Origin: Maridesulfovibrio sp. | GTDB lineage: Bacteria; Desulfobacterota; Desulfovibrionia; Desulfovibrionales; Desulfovibrionaceae | Direction of reading: 5' to 3' | Assembly (NCBI RefSeq): GCF_963678865.1 | Contig: NZ_OY787459.1 | Coordinates: 83,501 to 147,500, forward strand | Length of the DNA: 64,000 bases | Shown here: positions 44,160 to 54,111 of the stretch, one piece after another | How positions within the stretch are numbered: the stretch's first letter is position 1 | Layout: every line of letters starts with the position of its first letter | Translations under genes and position numbers: made by a program | Notes under the pieces: model-generated | What the model saw: the letters and a program-made list of their open reading frames with translations, nothing else | Databases searched by the model: none | Told to the model about the DNA's origin: nothing

Positions 44160-45509
44160 TTACGCAATTTCAGCGTAAATCTTTTGCCGTAGCCCGGCAC
44201 TATGTTTTAATACCCCGACCTCGATATCAACAAAATCATAGAGCCTCGGGCGTTTGCCGTCTGCAGGGCGCAGAATTCTACCGATGATCTGGACCAGTCT
44301 TCCTTTTGATTTGATGGGTGAGCAGAGGAAAAGGGTGGATAATCCCTTACAGTCGAATCCTTCTCCGATAAGTGATGCTGTGCTGGCTAGAACTTTGATC
44401 TTCCCGGCATTAAGGTCTGCTATGATTTCTTCACGTTCTCCGGCAGGCGTTTTCCCTGTCAGCACAGCTACTTCCACCCCTTGGTCAAAAAGTAGATCGG
44501 ATAGAGCGTCCAGGTGGGCGGTACGATCGGCAACGAGCAGCAGTGTTCCCGGATTCTGCTGCAGTTCTTTTTGTACATACGATGCGATAATTTTGTTGCG
44601 CGGGTAATCTTCAGCAATGGCGGTCATCATGAGCGGATATTCTTCGGAAGGGTTTCCGGCAAACCTGAAAGCTGTTTCCACGGTGAAGACTTCCGGCTTG
44701 AGGATAGCCCCGGTATCACGCAGCAGCTCAGGGTTTACCCGGTGCACTACAGGGCCTAGGGTCAGGCTGATCATTCTGTCTAGTCCATCTGCACGGTAGG
44801 GTGTTGCGGAAAGTCCGGTCAGGTATTTTGCATCGAAATTTTTGACTACTTTTTGGAAAGTGCTGGCCGGTGTGCGGTGGCATTCATCAACCACAATGTG
44901 ACCAAAAGTTTTTTTTAAATCTTTCAAACGGTTACGGGCCGTCTGGATAGTAGCTACGGTTAAAGGTCTGACCTTGAATTTACCGCCGCCGATCTGTCCG
45001 GCTTCCATGCCCAGAAACTGGTTGATGCGATCGATCCATTGTAAAAGCAGTTCTTTGGTATGTACGATGATAAGGCAGGGCTGTTTACGTTCGGCGATCA
45101 GGGCCAGAGCCATGACTGTTTTACCTGCTCCAGTTCCGGCTTCCAACAAGCCCTGAGTCTGTTTGGAAAAGGATTGCAGGGCTGCTTTTTGGTAAGGGCG
45201 CAGTTCTCCCTTGAAGGAAAAGTCAACAGTCTCAAGTTCCAGCCGTTTATCTTTATAAGTAGGTTCAATGTCCGCAGCTTTAGCAATCTGATGCAGTTCG
45301 ATGCCGAATCCGCGCGGGCAATGCAGCCGTTTTTTGCTGTCACCGGACCACATCTTGATATATTTGGGAATTTTTTTTCCGACCCGGCCCCGGTATTTTA
45401 TAGCGTTGACGTAATCTGGATTCATCAAGGTTAAGGCTTCCTTGATTTCGTCAACCAGTTCTTCCGGGGCATCGGTAATAGTCAAATCTTTTGAAATTTC
45501 AATCAGCAT
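44160..45509 (-). CDS. SF2 DNA/RNA helicase, DEAD/DEAH-like (ResIII type)
   Basis: 449 aa. Helicase motifs in order: RPYQKAALQSF, motif I LEAGTGAGKTVMALAL (about 125-140), motif II VVDECHRTP, motif III LTGLSATPYRADGLDR, motif V STASLIGEGFDCKGLSTL and motif VI KGRLVQIIGRILRPADGKRP. An N-terminal domain of about 100 residues precedes the core. It looks like the XPB/UvsW-like group of SF2 enzymes often encoded singly in bacteria. No restriction methylase or nuclease is adjacent, so a repair-type role is as likely as a defence role. The activity call is firm, the role unknown. Confidence 0.85.
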   Translation of the reverse strand: MLIEISKDLTITDAPEELVDEIKEALTLMNPDYVNAIKYRGRVGKKIPKYIKMWSGDSKKRLHCPRGFGIELHQIAKAADIEPTYKDKRLELETVDFSFKGELRPYQKAALQSFSKQTQGLLEAGTGAGKTVMALALIAERKQPCLIIVHTKELLLQWIDRINQFLGMEAGQIGGGKFKVRPLTVATIQTARNRLKDLKKTFGHIVVDECHRTPASTFQKVVKNFDAKYLTGLSATPYRADGLDRMISLTLGPVVHRVNPELLRDTGAILKPEVFTVETAFRFAGNPSEEYPLMMTAIAEDYPRNKIIASYVQKELQQNPGTLLLVADRTAHLDALSDLLFDQGVEVAVLTGKTPAGEREEIIADLNAGKIKVLASTASLIGEGFDCKGLSTLFLCSPIKSKGRLVQIIGRILRPADGKRPRLYDFVDIEVGVLKHSAGLRQKIYAEIA

Positions 45510-45698
45510 GGAGTCTCCTGTTGCAATCCGGTGTATCTTAAGGTGGAGATCAAGTCGACTATGAATATTATTCCAAAATGTAGCATTATTTTGAATAGTT
45601 TGGTGTGAGATGTATTACTGAAGATGTCTGTGCGTAAAATTAATACATAATTATTTAATAAATATTGCACATCAATGAGATGATGGGTATCTGGAATT

Positions 45699-47078
45699 AT
45701 GAAAATAAGATTCTTTCCAGTAATAATTTCTTTCCTGACAGGATCTGCTCTGGGCTGGGCTTTTTCAATTCTAGAAAATTATCTGGTTGGTAAGCTGGGT
45801 AGTTCTGTTACATTGCTTTTTCCGGTTGTTTCCGGTGGGCTTCTCTGTTTTTCCCTTTATATGTGTTATGCCTATGCGACAACAAGAAAGGAAGTTGAGG
45901 ATAATCTTAAATTCCAAGATGTTTTGTTAAAGACGATAAGCAGGACGGCTCCGGTGGGAATAGGACTTATTCGGGATAAAACGTTTATTCATGTAAACGA
46001 TTATTTTTGTAATATGCTTGGCTATACCCAAGAAGAGTTGATAGGTCATCCTACCTCAATTATTTACCCCACTGAAGAGGAATTCAAATTTGGGCTTGAA
46101 ATAAGAAAGGACCAAATGGAAAAAACGGGTACGGGGTCAATTGAAACGGTAATTCAGTGTAAAAACGGTACACTGAAGGATGTAATAGTTAATTCTACTC
46201 CTCTGGACAGAGAAGACTGGCAAAAAGGAATATCTTTTACGCTGTTGGATATTAGCAAACGCAAGCATGCTGAGAATGAATTAAAAAAATCATATGCGGA
46301 ATTAGAAAAAAGAAAAGACGCATACAAGGAAGCTCATCGTATTGAGCAGCTAGCTAATATTGAGAGAAGCAATTTTCAGGACAATATGTGTCATGAAATA
46401 CGCACTCCACTGAACGGCATATTAGGGATGCTGCAGGTTTTGCAGTTAAATCTTACAGATACTAATGATTTGGAATGTCTTGGATATACAATGTCGTCCT
46501 GCAAAAGGCTGGCAAATCTTTTGAATGAGATAATAGAATACTCAAGGCTTCAGGATGGCAGGGTTTGTGTACTGCACGATCCTTTTGATCTCATGGATGT
46601 TTTTAAGGACACCAGATTACTTTTCGAAATTTCATCGCGTCAGAAAAAACTTGAATTTCAGATAAAAGATTCAAACAAGCTGCCTCCGTTGCTGATCGGA
46701 GATTATAGAAAATTAAATCAGATTCTTAACAATCTTGTTGGCAATGCTGTAAAATTCACCAATTCCGGAAGTGTCAGTATTGAAGCCTGGCCCGTGCCTA
46801 ATGCTTGTTCTTCGGGGAAATGCCGTATTTTGTTTTCTGTTTCTGATACGGGGATAGGTATTGCTGACGAGAAAATAGAGTATATTTTCAAACCATATTC
46901 GCAGGCGGACGGAAGCAGTACCCGGAGTTATGAAGGGGCCGGTTTAGGACTGACAATTGCCAAAAGATTGCTTGATACTCTTGGCGGAGAGATTTTTATA
47001 GAAAGTGAATTGGGAGTAGGGACCACAGTTTATTTTTGTCTTGAATTCAAGGTACCGTCACCGGAAATTGATTACTGA
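45699..47078 (+). CDS. Membrane-bound PAS-domain histidine kinase
   Basis: 459 aa. Two hydrophobic segments (about 4-24 and 38-60) come first, then a PAS domain (about 75-190: FIHVNDYFCNMLGYTQEEL) with a PAC-like tail, a coiled coil, and a kinase core. The H box reads MCHEIRTPLNGILGML, the N box LNQILNNLVGNAVKFTNSG, and the G boxes DTGIGIADEKIEYIFKP and YEGAGLGLTIAKRLL. No receiver domain is fused, and no response-regulator gene is adjacent, so the partner is elsewhere. The very short periplasmic loop suggests cytoplasmic or membrane sensing. Signal unknown. Confidence 0.9.
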   Translation: MKIRFFPVIISFLTGSALGWAFSILENYLVGKLGSSVTLLFPVVSGGLLCFSLYMCYAYATTRKEVEDNLKFQDVLLKTISRTAPVGIGLIRDKTFIHVNDYFCNMLGYTQEELIGHPTSIIYPTEEEFKFGLEIRKDQMEKTGTGSIETVIQCKNGTLKDVIVNSTPLDREDWQKGISFTLLDISKRKHAENELKKSYAELEKRKDAYKEAHRIEQLANIERSNFQDNMCHEIRTPLNGILGMLQVLQLNLTDTNDLECLGYTMSSCKRLANLLNEIIEYSRLQDGRVCVLHDPFDLMDVFKDTRLLFEISSRQKKLEFQIKDSNKLPPLLIGDYRKLNQILNNLVGNAVKFTNSGSVSIEAWPVPNACSSGKCRILFSVSDTGIGIADEKIEYIFKPYSQADGSSTRSYEGAGLGLTIAKRLLDTLGGEIFIESELGVGTTVYFCLEFKVPSPEIDY

Positions 47079-47258
47079 TATCTCTGAATATTTTTTGATA
47101 AATTTCATATACGACGTCTTCAAGCCTGCTGGAGTTGGAAGTTAAAGTGGAAGGTGCCTTCCGCGCAGGCTCGGTAAATCAAAAAGACGATCAAGAAATA
47201 AGTCCGTTTTTAAAATCAATCACGTATATTTTCACGTATTGCGGTTTTCAGGCAAACA

Positions 47259-47297
47259 AAAAGGGCTTAGGAAATTATTCCTAAACCCTTGTTTTTA
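47259..47297. terminator. Terminator after tRNA-Ser
   Basis: AAGGGCTTAGGAA-ATTA-TTCCTAAACCCTT forms a 13-bp stem with one wobble pair. T runs flank both sides, so it can end the tRNA transcript on the minus strand and the kinase transcript on the plus strand. Confidence 0.8.
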
Positions 47298-47300
47298 TTG

Positions 47301-47393
47301 TGGCGGAAAGGGTGGGATTCGAACCCACGTATGGTTTCCCATAACTCGATTTCGAGTCGAGCGCGTTACGGCCGGACTTCGCTACCTTTCCGC
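47301..47393 (-). tRNA. tRNA-Ser, anticodon CGA
   Basis: 93 nt on the minus strand including an encoded CCA end. The acceptor arms GCGGAAAGG and CCTTTCCGC pair. The anticodon arm CTCGA-CTCGAAA-TCGAG puts CGA at positions 34-36, reading UCG. A long variable arm (TATGG-GAAA-CCATA) and the T arm GTGGGTTCGAATCCCAC are typical of class II serine tRNA. No integrase is next to it. Confidence 0.96.
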
Positions 47394-47841
47394 ATTTTTT
47401 AAGCAAGACCGTTTCCGGCTTGTCCGGTCTTGGAAGGCAAGATTTATATGTTTTTTTAAGGAGTTTGGCAAGCATAAATGATTGGGATTGTGGGTTGATA
47501 ATCAAAAACAATACATTTGATGCCGGGTAGATGCGGGTAGTGGTTAAAATTATATTTGGTGATTTCCGAAAGATTAAATTTGAAGTATAATTTAGGGCAA
47601 AAGACCCTTAGCAACTTACCGCATACAGTTTTAATCTTAGGGATTGAAGTTTGTAGTGAATGCCAATTCTTGTGTCATAAACGTAAGAGTTTGTAAGAAT
47701 TTGCCGTAATGTCACAATTGGCGGTGATGAGGAAGTAACTTATGTATTAGGTGAGGATAAAAATTGTGCAGTATTGGCTTTTAATTAAGTTTGTCACGGA
47801 ATAGAAATTCGAAAAAATAAGTAAGATTTTTGGAAATATAT
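47394..47841. other. Intergenic stretch upstream of the orphan 48-kb gene
   Basis: 448 bp with no credible ORF. It holds a hairpin AAGACCG/CGGTCTT at 47405-47431 just upstream of the tRNA gene and otherwise AT-rich DNA that must contain promoters for the tRNA and the following gene. I saw no attachment-site duplication of the tRNA end. Confidence 0.5.
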
Positions 47842-48768
47842 ATGGTTAAACTGGAAGAAATACAGAAAAGAATTAAGGCTGCTCCTGATCGTAAAGATAT
47901 AAAGACATGCCTTCGTGAGTCCTACTCTATGGTCAGAGCTGGGGATGCTCTTTTGAGTATAAAATTTTTGCTTGTAGGAATTTTTGGAATTATAAAAATC
48001 AAGGATCTGACCAAGCCGGAACGGAAAATTTTTAATGAAGATATTTCAAAGAGTGTCAGCGGTATTGATCTTCTGCCGATTGTAAAAGAAGCAACTGAAG
48101 GAGAAATGTCTTTGATAACCACATTCGAAGAGAAGGGCTTGAAAGAGCTGGTTATCAGGTTGCAATCAATTACTGGTGAGATGAAAAAGATCGAACAGGC
48201 AGCCATTAGAAAAAAGGCGGCCAAACAGGAGCAGGAAGTAAAAAAAGTTTTTTCTTCTATCGGCAAAGAGCTTGATAAAGGGAATGTGGCTGCTGCCAAG
48301 GCTAAAGCTGACCGGCTTTTGGGAAAAGATCCCAAGCAGAAGAGCCACTTTTTGGAAGAACTTATTAATATCTTTGAAGAAAAGTCTTCTCTAAAGGGCT
48401 GGTGGCATTATTTTCAGATGCGTTATGATCCAGATAAATGTTCGTTGGAGGAAGCTAAATATTGTGCTGCCAAAGTAGCTAAAATGAGGTCGCTGGATGA
48501 TCCCGGAAATTCAAAGTCATGGTATCGAAACAATCTTGATTATAGGCTAAAGGTATGGGAACTAATGCTTGAAGGCGGTCCGGTAGAAAATGATTCAGTG
48601 ATAGAGGCCTGCTATAATCTCGCTATCTGTGTCTACTATTGTAGAGATAATATTCGCGGTAAGAGCCCAAAGTCTTTTGGACATGACCTGATTGAGGAGG
48701 GGCTGAAATACGCACCCGATTCTCCTCATCTTAAAAAGATGGGTAAAACTTTCGGGGTTCGTGTTTAA
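47842..48768 (+). CDS. Hypothetical protein with central coiled coil
   Basis: 308 aa from the ATG at 47842, with a weak TTGGAA upstream. I do not recognise the family. The first 45 residues are helical and basic; ALLSIKFLLVGIFGIIKIKD is a short hydrophobic patch, too charged around it to be a sure membrane helix. Residues about 110-160 are rich in Glu, Lys and Ala and likely coiled (MKKIEQAAIRKKAAKQEQEV). The C-terminal half has TPR-like helical segments with aromatic pairs (WWHYFQMRYDPDK, YNLAICVYYCRDN). No catalytic motif. It is a lone gene after the tRNA; the cytoplasmic location is inferred. Confidence 0.6.
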   Translation: MVKLEEIQKRIKAAPDRKDIKTCLRESYSMVRAGDALLSIKFLLVGIFGIIKIKDLTKPERKIFNEDISKSVSGIDLLPIVKEATEGEMSLITTFEEKGLKELVIRLQSITGEMKKIEQAAIRKKAAKQEQEVKKVFSSIGKELDKGNVAAAKAKADRLLGKDPKQKSHFLEELINIFEEKSSLKGWWHYFQMRYDPDKCSLEEAKYCAAKVAKMRSLDDPGNSKSWYRNNLDYRLKVWELMLEGGPVENDSVIEACYNLAICVYYCRDNIRGKSPKSFGHDLIEEGLKYAPDSPHLKKMGKTFGVRV

Positions 48769-48818
48769 ACGACTGGCAACTGAAAATTAATAGGCTGGAA
48801 ATATAATGTTTCCGGCCT

Positions 48819-49328
48819 TTATTTTTTTCTCTTATGTAGAAAAAAACTTTGTAAAATTTCTTTACATTCATTCTCGCATACCCCGCCGATGGTCCAGAAT
48901 TTATGATTGGAGAAGGGAAGTTCCGTTCCTTCCATATTTGAGACTACCGCACCGGCTTTTGGGTCAGGAGCACCGAAGACAACCCCTCCCACTCTTGCAT
49001 GAATAATCGCGCCGAGGCACATGATGCAGGGCTCCAGCGTAACAACCAGAATTGTCCCCTGTGGCAGGCGGTAGTTATCCAGTCTTTCGCATGCATTGCG
49101 GAGGCAGTTGATTTCCGCATGTCCGGTGGGATCTTTTTTTGTGAGCGGGGTATTATTCCCGGTGGCGAGGAGTTTACCACCCGAGTCGAATAAAGCTGCA
49201 CCGATGGGAACTTCGCCGTGCTGGCGTGCTTTAAAGGCTTCACGAATGGCAATATCCATCATGGATCGCCATGTCTGGCCCTGCGGAGGTTCTGCGGGCG
49301 GGGTTCCTCTGGTGATAATGTTTGGCAT
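48819..49328 (-). CDS. tadA: tRNA-specific adenosine deaminase
   Basis: 169 aa. TadA converts A34 of tRNA-Arg(ACG) to inosine. The zinc site is complete: HAEINCLRNACERL supplies the His and catalytic Glu, and TLEPCIMCLGAIIHARV the PCxxC cysteines. The N-terminal helix block AFKARQHGEVPIGAAL is typical. Guanine or cytosine deaminases share this fold, but the cysteine spacing and tail favour TadA. The start ATG overlaps the terminator of purQ: the only G-rich ribosome site upstream lies within that stem. Confidence 0.9.
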   Translation of the reverse strand: MPNIITRGTPPAEPPQGQTWRSMMDIAIREAFKARQHGEVPIGAALFDSGGKLLATGNNTPLTKKDPTGHAEINCLRNACERLDNYRLPQGTILVVTLEPCIMCLGAIIHARVGGVVFGAPDPKAGAVVSNMEGTELPFSNHKFWTIGGVCENECKEILQSFFLHKRKK

Positions 49329-49336
49329 AACAAAAA

Positions 49337-49361
49337 AGAGGGGAGTTAGTAACTCCCCTCC
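49337..49361 (-). terminator. Terminator between purQ and tadA
   Basis: GAGGGGAGTTA and TAACTCCCCTC form an 11-bp stem; read on the minus strand TTTTTTG follows. It sits 14 bp beyond the purQ stop and directly before tadA, whose leader therefore includes it. Confidence 0.85.
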
Positions 49362-49374
49362 TTAATTTAGTGAC

Positions 49375-50184
49375 TTACAGCGATTTAATATAATTCACGC
49401 CACCTTCGAGAAGTGCCAGACCGAGAGTGGGGATGTTGCCTCGGGTCCATTTGGGGTGGTTGGTTGGGTGGTTGAAAGCCTCGGGATGCGGCATGAGTCC
49501 GAGAATACGGCCAGTGGGGTCGGTCAGCCCGGCGATGCCCAGCGGTGAACCGTTGGGGTTGGCAGGGTAATCCATGGTCACTTCGCCGGATTCGGGGTCA
49601 ATGTACTGCACTGCATGCAGGTTGTTTTCCACGATTTTTTCAAGCATGGCGTCGTCTGCGGGGATGATCTTCCCTTCGCCGTGACGTACAGGTACGTTCA
49701 GGGTGTCGATTCCCTTGGTGAATACACATGGGGAATCGGGATTTGCCTTGAGGTGGACCCAGCGGTCTTCATATTTTGCGGAATCGTTGTAGCTGAGGGA
49801 GACCTGGCGGGTGAAATACTCGCCGCCAACTGCGGGCAGCAGGCCGAGTTTTACAAGCAGCTGGAATCCGTTGCAGATACCTAAAATTACGCCACCGTCT
49901 TCAAAGAATTTTTTGATCTGGTCCACAAGCGGGGTGCCGTCTGCGGTATGAGCGTGTTTCCAGCGGAGCGCCGCAGCCTGTGCTGCTCCGAGGTCGTCGC
50001 CGTCCAGAAAGCCGCCGGGAAATATTAGGAAGTTATATCCTTCAAGAGTTTTTTTACCTGCGGCGAGATCGGAAAAATAAGTGATGTCCACTTGGTCTGC
50101 GCCGGCTTTTTTAGCGGCATGGGCAGATTCGTGTTCACAGTTGGTTCCGTAACCGGTGATGACCAAAACTTTAACGCGGGCCAT
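49375..50184 (-). CDS. purQ: Phosphoribosylformylglycinamidine synthase, glutaminase subunit
   Basis: 269 aa from the ATG at 50184, with GGAGGA about 9 nt upstream; a longer frame has no ribosome site. PurQ supplies ammonia to PurL in purine synthesis. The class I amidotransferase triad is visible: GVILGICNGFQLLVKLGLL with the nucleophile Cys, and LGLMPHPEAFNHP with His and Glu. KVLVITGYGTNCEHE is the N-terminal family block. It is somewhat longer than the Gram-positive PurQ (about 227 aa). purL and purS are not in the window. Confidence 0.92.
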   Translation of the reverse strand: MARVKVLVITGYGTNCEHESAHAAKKAGADQVDITYFSDLAAGKKTLEGYNFLIFPGGFLDGDDLGAAQAAALRWKHAHTADGTPLVDQIKKFFEDGGVILGICNGFQLLVKLGLLPAVGGEYFTRQVSLSYNDSAKYEDRWVHLKANPDSPCVFTKGIDTLNVPVRHGEGKIIPADDAMLEKIVENNLHAVQYIDPESGEVTMDYPANPNGSPLGIAGLTDPTGRILGLMPHPEAFNHPTNHPKWTRGNIPTLGLALLEGGVNYIKSL

Positions 50185-50429
50185 ATATTTTTGTCCTCCA
50201 GATGTTGACAATAGAAATATTCCAAGATTAATTAATGCCTGTTTAGAAGAGAGGAACATAATTGCGGGTCAGCTTCCCGTCAACAGTCTATATTCCTCAG
50301 GACGTACCGCTAACACATTTTTTTAAAGTGGGATATGCCTGAATATGGGATTGTTAACGGGGGTAGGTCCTTTTTTGTGTTTTTTTCCTGCTTACTGACT
50401 TTATTCGCTGTCGATTTTGTTTTATGTAA

Positions 50430-52106
<1,677 letters not shown>

Positions 52107-52120
52107 AAATTAACTATCGA

Positions 52121-52157
52121 TTGCCCGGGAGCACTGTTATACGGTGTTTCCGGGCAA
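52121..52157 (+). other. Intercistronic hairpin between pyrG and kdsA
   Basis: TTGCCCGG and CCGGGCAA pair around an inner CACTG/CGGTG stem with a TTATA loop. It has no T tail. It lies 15 nt after the pyrG stop and 25 nt before the kdsA start and could protect the pyrG mRNA end or tune kdsA. Confidence 0.55.
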
Positions 52158-52182
52158 CATTATATCTGGAGGGCAGTTACTT

Positions 52183-52995
52183 TTGACCCCCGATGAATTA
52201 TATCAGAAAAGTTTGCAGGGACCGTTTATTATGGCGGGACCTTGCGCACTGGAAACCATAGATGTCGCCCTGCGTGCTGCAGAAGTGCTGGCTGACATCG
52301 CCTCCCGTCTTGATGTGACGGTAATTTTTAAGAGCTCTTTCGACAAAGCCAATCGGACCTCTATCACTTCGTTCAGGGGACCGGGCATGGAGGAAGGGCT
52401 TAAATGGTTACAGCGGGTGAAGGATGAATCCGGGCTGCCCGTTGTCACCGATATTCATATCCCTGATCAGGCTGCAGCTGTCGGTGAAGTTGCTGATGTT
52501 ATCCAGATTCCGGCGTTTCTCTGCCGTCAGACTGACCTTCTTGTTGCAGCAGCCAATACAGGCCGTGTCATCAATGTTAAAAAAGGACAGTTCCTCGCAC
52601 CTCACGACATGCGTCATGTGGTGGGTAAATTGCGTGAAGCAGGAAACGAACGTATCTGGCTTACCGAGCGCGGGTCATCCTTTGGGTACAACAATCTTGT
52701 GGTGGACATGCGCTCAATGGCGATCATGAAAGAACTCGGTTGTCCGGTTGTTTTCGATGCCACCCACTCCGTGCAGCTTCCCGGCGGTCTGGGTGGCAAG
52801 TCCGGCGGTCAGCGGGAGTTCGTGCCTGTGCTTTCCCGTGCGGCCGTGGCTGCGGGGGCATCCGGTGTGTTCATGGAAACCCATCCCGACCCGGACTGCG
52901 CATTGTGTGATGGTCCCAACAGCTGGCCCCTTGATCGTGCCGAAGACTTGATCAAGGATCTTTTGGCTGCATGGAGCGTGGATTATGTCTGCTAA
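52183..52995 (+). CDS. kdsA: 3-Deoxy-8-phosphooctulonate (Kdo8P) synthase
   Basis: 270 aa from a TTG at 52183 (GGAGGG 9 nt upstream); a GTG at 52144 lies in the preceding hairpin and lacks a ribosome site. KdsA condenses arabinose-5-phosphate with phosphoenolpyruvate. [10 protein letters not shown] and [20 protein letters not shown] are the substrate loops; [20 protein letters not shown] and [20 protein letters not shown] are the C-terminal family blocks. It overlaps kdsC by 11 bp. Together these genes give Kdo for lipid A. Confidence 0.96.
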   Translation: MTPDELYQKSLQGPFIMAGPCALETIDVALRAAEVLADIASRLDVTVIFKSSFDKANRTSITSFRGPGMEEGLKWLQRVKDESGLPVVTDIHIPDQAAAVGEVADVIQIPAFLCRQTDLLVAAANTGRVINVKKGQFLAPHDMRHVVGKLREAGNERIWLTERGSSFGYNNLVVDMRSMAIMKELGCPVVFDATHSVQLPGGLGGKSGGQREFVPVLSRAAVAAGASGVFMETHPDPDCALCDGPNSWPLDRAEDLIKDLLAAWSVDYVC

Positions 52996-53506
52996 GGAAC
53001 ATGCTGCAAAAATTAAACTGCTTATTCTTGACGTGGACGGCGTGCTTACTGACGGAGGTCTCTATTATGACCACGAAGGTAACGTCATGAAGCGTTTCAA
53101 TGTTCAGGACGGCCTCGGTATCAAGTATGCTCAACAGGCCGGAATTGAGTTGGCGGTAATTACCGGCCTGAATCACGGGGCGGTTGAAAAACGTGTTACC
53201 GAACTGGGGATTGCCGAGTATTACCCCGGCCAGCGTGAAAAGCTTCCTTTTTATGAGAAGCTGCTCAGGGATAAAGGGTTGAAAGATGAGGAGGTAGCTT
53301 ACATCGGTGATGATTGGATTGATGTTCCGGTTATGCTTCGAGTGGGGCTGCCCATGGCAGTGAAGAATGCCCAGCCCGAGATTTTTGGTATTTCCAAATG
53401 GATTGCCAGTCGTGACGGCGGACATGGTGCCGTGCGTGAGGCGATTTCATTTATCCTTGACGCACAGGGCAAGTTGAATGAAATCTGGAAAGAGTGGGCA
53501 GGCTAG
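52985..53506 (+). CDS. kdsC: Kdo-8-phosphate phosphatase
   Basis: 173 aa, the capless tetrameric HAD phosphatase. Motif I is [17 protein letters not shown], motif [20 protein letters not shown], and [18 protein letters not shown] holds the C-terminal acids. It removes phosphate from Kdo8P. The ATG is inside the kdsA tail, with AGCGTG upstream acting as a weak ribosome site; coupling of translation is likely. lptC begins directly after its stop. Confidence 0.95.
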   Translation: MSAKEHAAKIKLLILDVDGVLTDGGLYYDHEGNVMKRFNVQDGLGIKYAQQAGIELAVITGLNHGAVEKRVTELGIAEYYPGQREKLPFYEKLLRDKGLKDEEVAYIGDDWIDVPVMLRVGLPMAVKNAQPEIFGISKWIASRDGGHGAVREAISFILDAQGKLNEIWKEWAG

Positions 53507-54097
53507 ATGGGCCGTGTCGGCTTGGTTTTATATTTGATTCTTGCCCTGTTTACGGGCTTCTGTGCGGGAACCCTGCTGGGCAAGAAGTACGGAGTTTTTC
53601 CGCATATGGCCCGTGGCACAGTGGAAAGCCCGTTGGTGGCTGACAAGAACAAGTCCGATATTTCCGCTGAAGAGATTGAGCTGATTCAGGGGACCGGCGG
53701 TGATATTGAATGGATTCTACGGGCCGGAAGTGCTGACTATGATCAGGAAAAGGGGTTGGTCAAGGCTGACAAACCACGGGTCACATATTATCTTGGCCGG
53801 GATCGCAAGGAAGTTTTTGTCCGCGCCCTGCATGGCGAGGTCAGCCAGAAGGGTGAAGGTCTCAAGCTTTGGGACAGTGTGGAAGGTAATTACGGCGAGA
53901 TGGGCCTTGTGGCTGATCGTCTTGACTTTAAGCCCAAAGAGAATCTGCTTTTCCTTGAAGGAAATGTAAAAGTTCAAAGTCCGGCTGTCTATATTACTTC
54001 CAACCGGGTCAAGGTGGATCTTGTCACCCGTGAAATAATGATTGAAGACGGAATGGAAGCCTTGATTTCACCTGATATGGTGGTAATGCCTCAATAG
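53507..54097 (+). CDS. lptC: LPS export bridge protein LptC
   Basis: 196 aa. It starts with one transmembrane segment (LVLYLILALFTGFCAGTLLG) and then a periplasmic LptC/OstA-like beta fold: DISAEEIELIQGTGGDIEWI, ADYDQEKGLVKADKPRVTYY and NLLFLEGNVKVQSPAVYITS. It anchors in the inner membrane and passes LPS from LptBFG to LptA. The ATG abuts the kdsC stop. It is the first of lptC-lptA-lptB; lptFG are not in the window, as is usual. Confidence 0.88.
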   Translation: MGRVGLVLYLILALFTGFCAGTLLGKKYGVFPHMARGTVESPLVADKNKSDISAEEIELIQGTGGDIEWILRAGSADYDQEKGLVKADKPRVTYYLGRDRKEVFVRALHGEVSQKGEGLKLWDSVEGNYGEMGLVADRLDFKPKENLLFLEGNVKVQSPAVYITSNRVKVDLVTREIMIEDGMEALISPDMVVMPQ

Positions 54098-54111
54098 AAG
54101 CGAGCATTCAT

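Noticed and set aside
47301..47393. tRNA-Ser as an integration site for a mobile island
   Set aside because: No integrase gene, no direct repeat of the tRNA 3' end within the flanking 2 kb that I could see, and the flanks are ordinary genes.
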